In this document: positions 1 to 7,852 of the stretch, one piece after another
Layout: each line of letters begins with the position of its first letter
Numbering within the stretch: position 1 is the stretch's first letter
Assembly: GCF_001425405.1 (NCBI RefSeq)
Contig: NZ_LMQP01000002.1
Span: 148,194-212,193, forward strand
Source: Sphingomonas sp. Leaf412
GTDB lineage: Bacteria > Pseudomonadota > Alphaproteobacteria > Sphingomonadales > Sphingomonadaceae
Length of the DNA: 64,000 bases
Direction of reading: 5' to 3'
The notes under the pieces: model-generated
Told to the model about the DNA's origin: nothing
What the model saw: only the letters and a program-made list of their open reading frames with translations
Database searches by the model: none
Position numbers and translations under genes: made by a program

Positions 1-89
1 TCGCGGGCGTCCGCCATCGGAAAGACGCCGACCGAATAGGCGCTCAGCAGCAGCGCGGGGTCTAGCGGCTCCGCGGCCGTTCCGGTCAC
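1..89 (-). CDS. aat: Leucyl/phenylalanyl-tRNA-protein transferase, N-terminal fragment (partial)
   Basis: Only the first 29 codons are in the window; the gene runs off the left edge. Read on the minus strand from a GTG at 89, the peptide contains LDPALLLSAYSVGVFPMADA, which matches the conserved N-terminus of Aat enzymes (LLLRAYxxGxFPM). Aat transfers Leu or Phe from tRNA to N-terminal Arg or Lys of proteins, marking them for ClpS/ClpAP. The GTG is the only usable start close to the conserved block, but no clear ribosome-binding site precedes it. The identification is firm for such a short piece; the exact start is not. Confidence 0.8.
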   Translation of the reverse strand, partial: MTGTAAEPLDPALLLSAYSVGVFPMADAR

Positions 90-177
90 GGCAGCGGCAC
101 AAATGGAACGCGCGCCGCGGACGGACCGCGACGCGCGAGAAAAGACATGTCCACCGCGCCGGTCGCGGCGGCGGGGA

Positions 178-564
178 TCAGGCGTGGCAGGACAGGTTGC
201 CCTTGCCCGGAACCTTGATCTCGACCGAATCGGTGTTGCCGGTCATCGACCAGCCGCCCTCCGCGGTCAGCGGCTTTCCGGCCTCTGCCCCCTTCAACGT
301 CGTGGGGGTGCCGTCCTTTTCGGTGCGGATGACGGCCTGCTTGTCGCCCTGGAAGAAGGTGACGTAGGCAAGGCTGCCGTCCTTGCACCGCATGGTCTTG
401 TCCGCCTTGATCGCGGGGGGCAGTTCGACCGGGGCGGCATTGGCCAGGGTCGAGGCCATGGGATCGGGGTTGGTGTCGATCACCTGCGGCTGATCGGGCT
501 GCGAATTGCAACCGGCGAGCAGGAGGAACGCGGTGACGGCGAAGGGGAGGGGAAGCTTGGTCAT
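178..564 (-). CDS. Small secreted lipoprotein, possibly MliC/lysozyme-inhibitor-like
   Basis: A 128-residue protein with a hydrophobic signal sequence ending in a lipobox (LLAGC, Cys at about 19), so it should be lipidated and anchored in the envelope. The mature part has a proline-rich linker, then a compact domain with two cysteines (MRCKDGS and the final NLSCHA) likely to form a disulfide. The pattern C-x-DG-hydrophobic strands-W-x-C resembles the MliC/YdhA fold, but this is a weak inference from layout only. The ATG at 564 was chosen because it directly precedes the signal peptide. It lies 63 bp downstream of the polymerase gene on the same strand. Function is otherwise unknown. Confidence 0.7.
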   Translation of the reverse strand: MTKLPLPFAVTAFLLLAGCNSQPDQPQVIDTNPDPMASTLANAAPVELPPAIKADKTMRCKDGSLAYVTFFQGDKQAVIRTEKDGTPTTLKGAEAGKPLTAEGGWSMTGNTDSVEIKVPGKGNLSCHA

Positions 565-626
565 AGCGACCGTCCGCTTCGCCCAACCTCCGTCGAGCGT
601 CAAGGCGACATGTCGCATTGCGGCGG

Positions 627-1931
627 TCACTCGTGGAATTCGTGCGCTTCCGGGATGCGCCCGAATGCGATCTTCGTTCCCACCCGATCCAGCCGCCCGC
701 CGTTCAACGGCCCGACCGACACGGCATTGCGCCCGAAGCGCCGGTTGATCGCGTCCATCGCGCGGCTCAGCGCCAGTCCGCGGGTTTCGCGCGCCAGCGG
801 ATCGTCGGGATCGAGGTGCGCGAACAGCGACCCCTGTTCACCGGCCACCGCCTCGATCTCCGCCAGGGTCACGCCGATCATGCGGCAGCCGAGCCGGTGC
901 GACCGGCCCTCCGCCGCCAACCGGGGGAACAGCGTTTCCAGCCGGTCGAGGACGACGAAGCTGTCCTGCGTCGCGGGCAGTTTCACCGACGTGCGCCACG
1001 TCGACTTGTCGTCCTCGAACCGCGCGTGGAGGACCAGCAGGCGCGCGCGATACCCCTTGCGCCGCAGCCGGCTGGCGGCCTTCAACGCCAGCCGGCGGGC
1101 GGTCAGCCTGACCGGCGCATAGCCGCGCTTGTTCGGGCTCAGGACGTGGCTGTGGCCGATCGTCCGGCTCTGCGTCCCCTTTTCGGGCAGGTCGACGCCG
1201 TGGAGGAGATACCACAACCGGTCGCCGTTGGTGCCGCCCCACGCGTCGCCCGCGTCGCGCGGCCGCCTCGCCAGCAACTGCCGGATGTCGTTGACGCCGT
1301 CGCGCGCCAGCCGCCGCTCCATCTTCGCGCCGATGCCCGAAATGTCGCGCAGGCGAAGGCCGTACAACGCGTGCGGCAGGTCGGGTTCCTCGAACACCAC
1401 CAGCCCGTCGGGCTTCTGCATGTCGGACGCCAGCTTCGCCAGCAGGCGATTGGGCGCAATCCCGACCGACGAGGTCAGGCAGGCGCCGACCCGCGCGCGA
1501 ATGCCCGCCTTGATGCGCTTCGCGAGCGCCACCGCGGAATCGCGGTCGTTTTCATTGTCCAGCAGCCTGCACGCGACCTCGTCGATCGAGCAGACCTTCG
1601 TCACGGGGATGTGCCGTTCGATCTCGGCCACGATCGCGTCGTGGAACGCGACATAGCGTTCGTGCCGTGCGGGCGTGACGATAAGGTCGCGGCAGAGGCG
1701 CCTTGCCTCCCACACCGGCGTGCCCGTGGAGATGCCGAACCGCTTCGCCTCTACCGACGCGGCGATGGCGACGGTGGTGTCGGAGCCGACCGGGGCGACG
1801 ATGACGGGCCGTCCGCGCAGGGCGGGCTGCACCTGTTGCTCCACGCTGGCGAAATAGCTGTTCAGGTCGAGGAACAGCCAGCGCAGCGGGCGCGGGGGCA
1901 GGGCGGGCGACTCGACCATGTCCGCGAACAT
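627..1931 (-). CDS. Y-family DNA polymerase (DinB/UmuC-like), SOS-regulated
   Basis: A 434-residue Y-family translesion polymerase. The palm motif LDLNSYFASVEQQ (about residues 21-33) carries the first catalytic aspartate, and SIDE (115-118) carries the second acidic pair, followed by VACRLL rather than the AYLD usual in DNA polymerase IV. A helix-hairpin-helix stretch (LRDISGIGAKMERRL) and a little-finger region follow. It should insert nucleotides opposite damaged bases. No imuA or dnaE2 is adjacent, so it is not an imuA-imuB-dnaE2 cassette. The ATG at 1931 is used; a second in-frame ATG at 1919 is equally possible and would place the LexA box fully upstream of the coding sequence. The overlapping LexA box makes SOS control likely. 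Confidence 0.9.
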   Translation of the reverse strand: MFADMVESPALPPRPLRWLFLDLNSYFASVEQQVQPALRGRPVIVAPVGSDTTVAIAASVEAKRFGISTGTPVWEARRLCRDLIVTPARHERYVAFHDAIVAEIERHIPVTKVCSIDEVACRLLDNENDRDSAVALAKRIKAGIRARVGACLTSSVGIAPNRLLAKLASDMQKPDGLVVFEEPDLPHALYGLRLRDISGIGAKMERRLARDGVNDIRQLLARRPRDAGDAWGGTNGDRLWYLLHGVDLPEKGTQSRTIGHSHVLSPNKRGYAPVRLTARRLALKAASRLRRKGYRARLLVLHARFEDDKSTWRTSVKLPATQDSFVVLDRLETLFPRLAAEGRSHRLGCRMIGVTLAEIEAVAGEQGSLFAHLDPDDPLARETRGLALSRAMDAINRRFGRNAVSVGPLNGGRLDRVGTKIAFGRIPEAHEFHE

Positions 1932-1940
1932 AGCATGAAC
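1926..1940 (-). promoter_or_regulatory. LexA box (GTTC-N7-GTTC)
   Basis: On the minus strand the sequence reads GTTCATGCTATGTTC, an exact match to the alphaproteobacterial LexA operator GTTC-N7-GTTC. It overlaps the first possible start codon (1931) of the Y-family polymerase and lies 7 bp upstream of the second (1919). Its position before a translesion polymerase supports a real SOS operator rather than chance. Confidence 0.85.
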
Positions 1941-1947
1941 ATTGTCG

Positions 1948-2055
1948 GATCGCGCGGGTGATGTGCGTGTGGATGAAGCCGTCGCCCTTGCCCAGCAATG
2001 GCTCGCCGGTGTCCTTGGCCAGCGCGGAGGCGAAGCAGTCGTAGACGGTCAGTCG
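1948..2055 (-). pseudogene. VapC-type PIN-domain toxin remnant (C-terminal third only)
   Basis: Directly after the VapB-like antitoxin, in the frame that follows its stop codon, the minus strand encodes RLTVYDCFASALAKDTGEPL and then LLGKGDGFIHTHI. This matches the conserved C-terminal part of VapC PIN-domain ribonucleases (usually RLNFGDCFAYALA...LLFKGDDF..TDI). The N-terminal two thirds, with the first catalytic aspartates, are missing: only about 65 bases separate the antitoxin stop from the remnant. No start codon serves this frame. It is therefore a deletion remnant and cannot be an active toxin. Its 3' end runs up to the polymerase promoter. Confidence 0.75.
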
Positions 2056-2118
2056 GGCGGGGTGGGCGATAGGCCCGCCGCGCGATGTCTGCCTGCGCGG
2101 ATGGTGACCGGGACGAGT

Positions 2119-2256
2119 TCAAGCATCGTCGCGTTCCTCCGACGCCTGCTGGAGCCCGGCGCGGATCGTTTCGGTCACGTTATTTCCGCTGCGTTCTGCC
2201 AGGGCGCGCGCCAGACGGACGGTGTCGGGATCCTTGATGTTCGGCTGCACGCCCAT
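2119..2256 (-). CDS. VapB-like antitoxin (orphan)
   Basis: A 45-residue protein beginning MGVQPNIKDPDTVRLARALA, with the pattern of short VapB/Rv0623-type antitoxins (NIK..e..rLAreLA...g.s.TeAI). Such antitoxins bind their own promoter through an N-terminal DNA-binding segment and neutralise VapC through the C-terminus. A strong ribosome-binding site (GGAGGT, 6 nt before the ATG) indicates that it is still translated. The partner toxin downstream has lost its N-terminal part, so this is an antitoxin without a functional cognate toxin here. It is divergent from cysK. Confidence 0.75.
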   Translation of the reverse strand: MGVQPNIKDPDTVRLARALAERSGNNVTETIRAGLQQASEERDDA

Positions 2257-2344
2257 TTCCACCTCCGTCGCCTGACAGCCACACTTGCGCTCGACAAAGC
2301 GCGCATCGCTTGCCGCCGCGCCGCGCCCGCCGCATCTAGGCCAC

Positions 2345-3337
2345 ATGACATCCGCCCCCCCGCTCGTCGCCGATACGCTCGCCCTCATCGGCAATACCCC
2401 GCTGGTCCGGCTGAAGGGGCCGAGCGACGCGACCGGGTGCGACATCTTCGGCAAGTGCGAATTCGCCAATCCCGGCGCCAGCATCAAGGATCGCGCCGCG
2501 CTGTTCATCGTCGAGGATGCGGAGGCGCGCGGCGCGCTGACGGCGGGCGGGACGATCGTCGAGGGAACGGCGGGGAACACCGGCATCGGCCTGGCGCTGG
2601 TCGCGAACGCCAAGGGCTATCGCACGATCATCGTCATGCCCGACACGCAGTCGAAGGAGAAGATGGATACGTTGCGCGCACTGGGCGCCGAGCTGGTGAC
2701 GGTGCCCGCCGCGCCCTATTCGTCCGCCGCGCATTTCGTCCACACATCGCGTCGCATCGCGGAGGAGACGCCGGGTGCGGTATGGGCGAACCAGTTCGAC
2801 AATATCGCCAATCGCCGCGCGCATATCCTCGGCACCGCGGAAGAGATCTGGTCGCAGATGGACGGCCGCATCGACGGCTTCGTCTGCGCCGCGGGCACCG
2901 GGGGCACGATCGCCGGCGTCGGCATGGGCCTGAAGGCGAAGGACGACGCGGTGACCATCGCACTGGCCGATCCGCACGGGGCGGCGCTGTACGAATATTA
3001 CGCGCACGGCGAGCTGAAGGCGGAGGGATCGTCGGTCGCCGAAGGGATCGGGCAGGGGCGCATCACCGCCAACCTGGACGGCGCGCCGATCGACACGCAG
3101 TTCCGCATCGGCGATCAGGAAGGCCTGGACTGGACCGACCGGCTTCTGTCCGAAGAGGGGCTGTGCCTGGGCCTGTCGTCGGGCATCAACGTCGCGGGCG
3201 CCGTCCGACTGGCGCGAGAATTGGGGCCGGGGAAGCGTATCGCCACGATCCTGTGCGACACGGGCTTCCGCTATCTGTCGACGCTGTACGATCCCGCCTG
3301 GCTGGCGTCGAAGGGCCTCGTCCGGCCGCCCCGCTGA
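2345..3337 (+). CDS. cysK: Cysteine synthase A
   Basis: A 330-residue fold-type II PLP enzyme that makes cysteine from O-acetylserine and sulfide in the cytoplasm. The PLP lysine lies in NPGASIKDRAA (Lys at about 48), the substrate loop is GTAGNTGIGLAL (about 74-85), and GTGGT forms the phosphate cup. C-terminal GLSSGIN and ILCDTGFRYLS are typical of this family. The ATG at 2345 was chosen because the conserved N-terminus (LIGNTPLVRL) begins 13 residues later. It stands alone, divergent from the vapB remnant locus. CysM or cystathionine beta-synthase-like functions cannot be excluded, but CysK fits best. Confidence 0.92.
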   Translation: MTSAPPLVADTLALIGNTPLVRLKGPSDATGCDIFGKCEFANPGASIKDRAALFIVEDAEARGALTAGGTIVEGTAGNTGIGLALVANAKGYRTIIVMPDTQSKEKMDTLRALGAELVTVPAAPYSSAAHFVHTSRRIAEETPGAVWANQFDNIANRRAHILGTAEEIWSQMDGRIDGFVCAAGTGGTIAGVGMGLKAKDDAVTIALADPHGAALYEYYAHGELKAEGSSVAEGIGQGRITANLDGAPIDTQFRIGDQEGLDWTDRLLSEEGLCLGLSSGINVAGAVRLARELGPGKRIATILCDTGFRYLSTLYDPAWLASKGLVRPPR

Positions 3338-3382
3338 CGCGAATCGACACATGCGCGGCGAGCGGGTAGAGCCGTACGACGA

Positions 3383-3682
3383 ATGACAGTGCTCCCGCCC
3401 GATCGATCCCATGCCGAACAGGTGCGCCAGCGCGCGCGCGTCGGCCTTGTCGGCCTCGCCGCCGTCGTCCTGCTGATCGGGCTGGCGAGCGCGATCCTGG
3501 CCACCGTGAACCGCGAACAGCCCGTCACCGCCGCGGGCGCCGCGCGTCCGGACGTCGTCGCCAACATGGCGGATGCCCCGGTGGCATCGGTTGCCGGGAG
3601 CGAGCCGCTGGTCGAGATGGGGGTCGCCCCCGCGACCGGCAACGCGGCGGCGCCCGCGACGCAGGCCACGCCCGCGCAGTGA
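3383..3682 (+). CDS. Small single-pass membrane protein of unknown function
   Basis: A 99-residue protein with one strong transmembrane helix (GLVGLAAVVLLIGLASAILA, about residues 21-40) after a charged N-terminus, followed by an Ala/Pro/Val-rich tail. The topology suggests a cytoplasmic N-terminus and a disordered periplasmic tail. I do not recognise a family. It sits 45 bp after cysK and 336 bp before mraZ, on the same strand as both; codon usage is like its neighbours. The ribosome-binding site is weak. Confidence 0.6.
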   Translation: MTVLPPDRSHAEQVRQRARVGLVGLAAVVLLIGLASAILATVNREQPVTAAGAARPDVVANMADAPVASVAGSEPLVEMGVAPATGNAAAPATQATPAQ

Positions 3683-3746
3683 AGCATCACCGGGCGCGTC
3701 GGGGAAATCCGGGGAAGCGCTCCAAATCCTCGCGCAATCGCCAAAT

Positions 3747-3761
3747 GTTCTTTATATGTTC
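3747..3761 (+). promoter_or_regulatory. Candidate LexA box upstream of mraZ
   Basis: The sequence GTTCTTTATATGTTC is an exact GTTC-N7-GTTC direct repeat, the alphaproteobacterial LexA operator. Its spacer contains TTATAT, which could be a promoter -10 element, so bound LexA would block that promoter. It lies 257 bp before the mraZ start. No obvious SOS gene lies between it and mraZ, so it may control the division cluster or an unrecognised transcript. Confidence 0.6.
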
Positions 3762-3850
3762 CGTGACGTCGTGCGGTGGTTTTCCGGCGCAGGCGGGCAT
3801 TCGTGTCGATTGCGACCAAAGGCTTTCGGCATGACGAAGAAAATTCGAGC

Positions 3851-3900
3851 TTGATCCCCGACTTTCCCCGATCCTCCCTTTTCTTCCCCCGATCTCCCTG
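3851..3900 (-). promoter_or_regulatory. Five 10-bp-phased RGGGA repeats, probable MraZ operator
   Basis: Read on the plus strand, TCCC occurs at 3855, 3865, 3875, 3885 and 3895, exactly 10 bp apart. On the minus strand this is five RGGGA pentamers separated by 5-nt spacers. MraZ of Escherichia coli is known to bind direct repeats of TGGGN with 5-nt spacers in its own promoter. The same geometry 118 bp before mraZ suggests an MraZ binding array. The pentamer differs from the E. coli one in its flanking bases, so binding is inferred. Confidence 0.6.
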
Positions 3901-4018
3901 ATACACCTTTGTCTACGACATTGGGGGCAGGACCAGCGTTGTCTGAAGACCGACACATCCGCGGCCGGCGATGGCCGTTCGCGGGGCGCGGAATCCTGTG
4001 TCCGGTTGCGAGGTGGGC

Positions 4019-4522
4019 GTGGCAGACAGGGTGGACTATCAGGGAAAGGGATTGGGGCTCGTCGACCCGTCGAAGGGTCGCGTCGCCATCCCGAACACCC
4101 TGCGCGCCAACCTGGCCCAGAACGCCCCGCGCGAGGACGGCAAGGATGGCGGGACCGTCATCGTCGCGCCGCACCCCACCTATCGCTGCCTGATCGCCTA
4201 CGATCCCGGCTTCGTGCCGCTGTGGAAGGCGAAGCTGGAGACGATCAACGTCGCGCAGATGGCCGCCTCCGGCCGTAACGACTGGAACATCCTCGACCGC
4301 GCCGGCGGCGCCGAGCCGCTACCCTTCGACGGGTCGGGCCGTTTCATCCTGCCGGCGTTCGAGCGCAAATATGCGCGGATCGACGATGCGGCCTATTTCC
4401 ACGGATCGTTCGACTGGATGATGATCTGGTCCCCGCGCGTCCTGATGGAGACCGCCGAGGTCGACGCCTTCATCAAGGAGGCATGCGCCTTCGCATGCGA
4501 GGAAAAGGGGATCGTGCTGTGA
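4019..4522 (+). CDS. mraZ: Transcriptional regulator MraZ
   Basis: A 167-residue protein with two SpoVT-AbrB-like domains: the first contains [16 protein letters not shown] (about 14-29), the second [14 protein letters not shown] (about 101-114). MraZ forms ring oligomers that bind phased repeats before the dcw operon and modulate its transcription. The GTG at 4019, preceded by GAGGTG, gives the expected N-terminus; a longer version from an upstream ATG (3971) has no family support. Its last bases overlap the GTG of rsmH (GTGA). A phased repeat array upstream fits autoregulation. Confidence 0.9.
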   Translation: MADRVDYQGKGLGLVDPSKGRVAIPNTLRANLAQNAPREDGKDGGTVIVAPHPTYRCLIAYDPGFVPLWKAKLETINVAQMAASGRNDWNILDRAGGAEPLPFDGSGRFILPAFERKYARIDDAAYFHGSFDWMMIWSPRVLMETAEVDAFIKEACAFACEEKGIVL

Positions 4523-5454
4523 GCGTTTCCCCGCACGTCCCCGTCCTGCTGGCCGAAGTCGTCGCCGCGCTCGCCCCCGCCCCCGGCGAGCGCCATGTCG
4601 ACGCGACCTTCGGCGCGGGCGGCTACACCCGTGCGATCCTGGCGACGGGTGCCGCGGTCGTGGCGTTCGACCGCGACCCCGACGCGCTGGCCGAGGGTGC
4701 CGCGCTGGCGGAGGCCGAGCCGAACCTGACGCTGGTCGCGTCCGATTTCTCGCGCCTTGACCGCGAACTCGATGCGCGCGACCTGGCCCCGGTCGACGGC
4801 GTGACGATGGACATCGGCGTGTCCTCGATGCAGCTCGACCGGGCGGAGCGCGGCTTCTCCTTCCAGTCCGACGGCCCACTGGACATGCGGATGAGCCGGG
4901 AGGGCGAATCGGCCGCGGACTTCCTGAACAACGCGGAGGAGTCGGCGATCGCCGACGTCCTGTATCAGTACGGCGACGAACCGAAATCGCGCCGCGTCGC
5001 GCGCGCGGTCGTGGCCGCGCGACCGCTGGAGACGACCGCGCAATTCGCCGCGGTCGTGCGCAGGGCGCTGGGCCATCGCCCGCACGAGAAGAAGGATCCG
5101 GCGACCCGCGCGTTCCAGGCGGTCCGCATCCACGTGAACCGCGAGCTGGAGGAGCTGGAGCAGGGCCTCGCCGCGGCGGAGCGCGTGCTGAAGCCCGGCG
5201 GGCGGCTGGCCATCGTGACGTTCCACAGTCTGGAGGACCGGATGGTCAAGCGCTTCCTGCGCGACCGTTCGGGCGGCGCTCCCGCCGGATCGCGCCACGC
5301 GCCGGTCGCGGCGGCGATGCAGGCGCCCAGTTTCGAGATCACCGCCCGCGCCGTCCGCGCGGGCGAGGCCGAGGTCGCCGCGAATCCGCGCGCCCGTTCA
5401 GCAACACTTCGAGTCGCGCGGCGTACCGCGGCGGCACCCTGGCAGGAGGCGTAA
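4519..5454 (+). CDS. rsmH: 16S rRNA (cytosine(1402)-N4)-methyltransferase
   Basis: A 311-residue SAM-dependent methyltransferase that modifies C1402 in the ribosomal decoding site. SAM motif I is [15 protein letters not shown] (about 28-42); the signature [14 protein letters not shown] (about 102-115) and the C-terminal [14 protein letters not shown] are characteristic of MraW/RsmH. The GTG start shares bases with the mraZ stop codon (GTGA), which implies translational coupling. It ends one base before the ftsL start. Confidence 0.95.
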   Translation: MSVSPHVPVLLAEVVAALAPAPGERHVDATFGAGGYTRAILATGAAVVAFDRDPDALAEGAALAEAEPNLTLVASDFSRLDRELDARDLAPVDGVTMDIGVSSMQLDRAERGFSFQSDGPLDMRMSREGESAADFLNNAEESAIADVLYQYGDEPKSRRVARAVVAARPLETTAQFAAVVRRALGHRPHEKKDPATRAFQAVRIHVNRELEELEQGLAAAERVLKPGGRLAIVTFHSLEDRMVKRFLRDRSGGAPAGSRHAPVAAAMQAPSFEITARAVRAGEAEVAANPRARSATLRVARRTAAAPWQEA

Positions 5455-5455
5455 C

Positions 5456-6130
5456 ATGGCGGCGATGTATCGGTTGAAGGGGATCGGGTGGCTGGGCAGC
5501 TGTGCCTTCGCGGCCATCGGCTTCTACCTCGTCTCGTCGCAGGTGGCGGCGGAGCGCAAGAAGCTGGAGCAGATCGACCGCCAGATCGTGTCCGCCGAGC
5601 GTGATATCCGCGCGCTGGAGACCGAATTCGACGTGCGCGCCAATCTGGCGCAGCTGGAGCGCTGGAACGGCGACACGCTGGCGCTGACCGTGCCGGTAGC
5701 GGCGCAGTTCGTCTCCGACGAGGGCGCGCTTGCCGCGCTGTCGCCGCGTCCGACGGCGATCATGCCCGGCCAGCCCGAGCTGCGCACCGCCGCGCTGATC
5801 GTGCCCGCCGCCCCCGTCGCGCCCGTCCTGACCCCGGCATCGGTCGCCGCCGCGCCTGCCGTCCATTCTGCCCCCGCCGCCACCCCGCCCGCCGCTTCGA
5901 CCGCCGTGTCGACCGTTGCCATCGCCGCCGCGGCGCCGCTGCCCCGGATGGTGAAGGTCGCCGCGGTCCGGATGGCGATGAAGGTGACGGCGCAGCCCGC
6001 GTCCGCGACCGGGAACGAGCGCCCTCGCGCCATCCGCGCGGTGGCGATGCTCGACAAGTCGCTGCTGTCCGACACCACGCTGGGCGACCTGCTGAGCGGC
6101 GCGCGCAGCGAACGCGGCCGCCTGCGTTGA
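5456..6130 (+). CDS. ftsL: Cell division protein FtsL (extended, Pro/Ala-rich C-terminus)
   Basis: A 224-residue bitopic membrane protein in the position of ftsL. One transmembrane segment (about 9-29) is followed by a coiled-coil-prone periplasmic stretch rich in Lys, Glu and Gln (ERKKLEQIDRQI, about 33-44) and a heptad-like region, as in FtsL, which pairs with FtsB and FtsQ in the divisome. The last 130 residues are Ala/Pro/Val-rich and probably disordered, making it longer than the usual 100-120 residues. An AGGAGG ribosome-binding site precedes the ATG. FtsL diverges fast, so the call rests on topology and position between rsmH and ftsI. Confidence 0.8.
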   Translation: MAAMYRLKGIGWLGSCAFAAIGFYLVSSQVAAERKKLEQIDRQIVSAERDIRALETEFDVRANLAQLERWNGDTLALTVPVAAQFVSDEGALAALSPRPTAIMPGQPELRTAALIVPAAPVAPVLTPASVAAAPAVHSAPAATPPAASTAVSTVAIAAAAPLPRMVKVAAVRMAMKVTAQPASATGNERPRAIRAVAMLDKSLLSDTTLGDLLSGARSERGRLR

Positions 6131-7839
6131 CGACGCTGGCCGCCCGGCCGATCCGCGGCGCGCGCGGACAGGACCAGCGTCAAGCGTTGCTGGCGACGCA
6201 GCACCTGCGCCTGATGGTGCTGATGCTGCTGTTCGCCGCAGCGGTGACGGTGGTCGTCGGGCGGCTGGCGTTGCTGGGCGTGCTGGAGGGCGGGGGCGCG
6301 GATCGCGCGCGCGCGCTGACCGCGGCGCGCGGCGACATCGTCGATCGCAACGGCGCGCCGCTGGCGCGCACGATCGACGCGTGGACGATCGGCGTCCATC
6401 CGGACAAATTGATCGGCGATCCCGCCACGATCGCGCAGAAACTGGCCGACCTGATGCCCGACAAGGGCGATCAGGCGGCGTTCTACGCGCAGATCACCAA
6501 GCCGGTCAGCTTCACCTATCTCAATCGCCGCGCCAGCCCCGCGCTGGTCGAGGCGGTGAACGCGATCGGCGAGCCGGGTATCGTGTTCGAGCGCGAAACG
6601 CAGCGGCTGTACCCGCAATCATCGCTCGCCGCGCATGCGCTGGGCTTCATCAGCAACGGGCACGGGCAGAGCGGGATCGAGCGCGCGCTGGACGACCGGC
6701 TGACGAACCCCGCGACATCGGGCACCCCCGTCGCGCTGTCGATCGACGCGCGCGTGCAGGCGGCGATGGAGAGCGAGCTGGGCGGCGCGATGGCCGCGAT
6801 GCAGGCGCGCGCGGGCGCGGGCATCGTGCTGGACGTGCGGACGGGCGAAATCGTGTCGATGGCGTCGCTGCCGCTGTTCAACCCCAATCGCGTCGGCATG
6901 GCGGGCACGGAACAGCTGCGCAATTCGGTGACGCAGTCGGTGTACGAGCTGGGATCCGCGTTCAAGCCGATCACGATGGCGGTCGCGATCGATTCGGGTG
7001 TCGTCACCGACATGAGCCGCCGCTTCGACGCCACCGCGCCGTTGCAGGTGGGGCGGTTCCGGATCAAGGACGACCATTCGCAGAACCGCTGGCTGAACAT
7101 CCCGGAAACGCTGATCCATTCGTCGAACGTCGCCACCGCGCGGATCGCCGACCTGGTCGGGCGCGCGCGGCTGGAGGCGATGTTCCGTAAGCTGGGCTTC
7201 GATACCAAGCCCGACATCGAACTGCGCGAGAAGGGCGGCCCGCTGTGGCCCAAATTCTGGGCGCGCACGACGACGATGACGACCGCGTACGGCCACGGTA
7301 TCGCGGTGACGCCGCTGCACCTCGCCAACGCCTATGCCGCGCTGGTCAACGGCGGTGTCTGGCGCCCGTCGACGCTTCTGAAGGTGGAGCCGGGCCATGT
7401 GCCGCAGGGCCGCCGCGTCATCAGCGAGGCGACCAGCTATCGCATGCGGCAATTGCTGCGCCTGATCGTGCTGGACGGCACCGGGCGCAAGGCGGAGGCG
7501 CCGGGCTATCGCGTCGGCGGCAAGACCGGCACGGCCGAGGCCGCGTCGGGCGGCGGTTACGACCGCAACCGCAACGTGTCGACGTTCGCGGCGGCTTTCC
7601 CGATGGACGCACCGCGCTATGTGGTGCTGGTGATGATGGACTCGCCCAAGCGCGTCGCGGCGAACTCGTTCCAGACGACCGCGGCCTACACCGCGGCGCC
7701 GGTGGTCAGCCGCGTGATCGCGCGGACCGGCGCGATGCTGGGCGTGATGCCCGACGATCGCCGCGATATCGACACGAACCAGCTGGGGAATCTGGTCTGG
7801 CGCGCGCCGGGAGAGCAGCACGGGGCCGACGCGGAATGA
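6127..7839 (+). CDS. ftsI: Peptidoglycan D,D-transpeptidase FtsI (PBP3)
   Basis: A 570-residue class B penicillin-binding protein that crosslinks septal peptidoglycan. A transmembrane anchor lies at about 29-51. The active-site motifs are SAFK (277-280, nucleophile Ser277), SSN (332-334) and KTG (465-467, in GGKTGTAE). The start is the TTG that overlaps the ftsL stop (TTGA); this keeps a short basic cytoplasmic tail before the membrane helix. An ATG at codon 30 would cut into the helix, so it is unlikely. It works with FtsW encoded downstream. Confidence 0.95.
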   Translation: MTTLAARPIRGARGQDQRQALLATQHLRLMVLMLLFAAAVTVVVGRLALLGVLEGGGADRARALTAARGDIVDRNGAPLARTIDAWTIGVHPDKLIGDPATIAQKLADLMPDKGDQAAFYAQITKPVSFTYLNRRASPALVEAVNAIGEPGIVFERETQRLYPQSSLAAHALGFISNGHGQSGIERALDDRLTNPATSGTPVALSIDARVQAAMESELGGAMAAMQARAGAGIVLDVRTGEIVSMASLPLFNPNRVGMAGTEQLRNSVTQSVYELGSAFKPITMAVAIDSGVVTDMSRRFDATAPLQVGRFRIKDDHSQNRWLNIPETLIHSSNVATARIADLVGRARLEAMFRKLGFDTKPDIELREKGGPLWPKFWARTTTMTTAYGHGIAVTPLHLANAYAALVNGGVWRPSTLLKVEPGHVPQGRRVISEATSYRMRQLLRLIVLDGTGRKAEAPGYRVGGKTGTAEAASGGGYDRNRNVSTFAAAFPMDAPRYVVLVMMDSPKRVAANSFQTTAAYTAAPVVSRVIARTGAMLGVMPDDRRDIDTNQLGNLVWRAPGEQHGADAE

Positions 7840-7852
7840 GCGTGGTGGCGGC

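Larger units (their letters stand above)
3683..4018 (+). other. Intergenic region before the dcw cluster
   Basis: These 336 bases carry no convincing gene. They hold a LexA-type palindrome, an AT-richer stretch containing TTTATAT, and a run of five 10-bp-phased TCCC motifs, all listed separately. A short open frame starting inside the LexA box was considered and rejected. This is the probable promoter region of the whole mraZ-ftsZ cluster. Confidence 0.7.

Noticed and set aside
3756..3854. Short open frame beginning inside the LexA box before mraZ, as a possible SOS division inhibitor
   Set aside because: The ATG lies within the operator, no ribosome-binding site is present, there is no membrane segment, and the DNA resembles part of a dispersed repeat.
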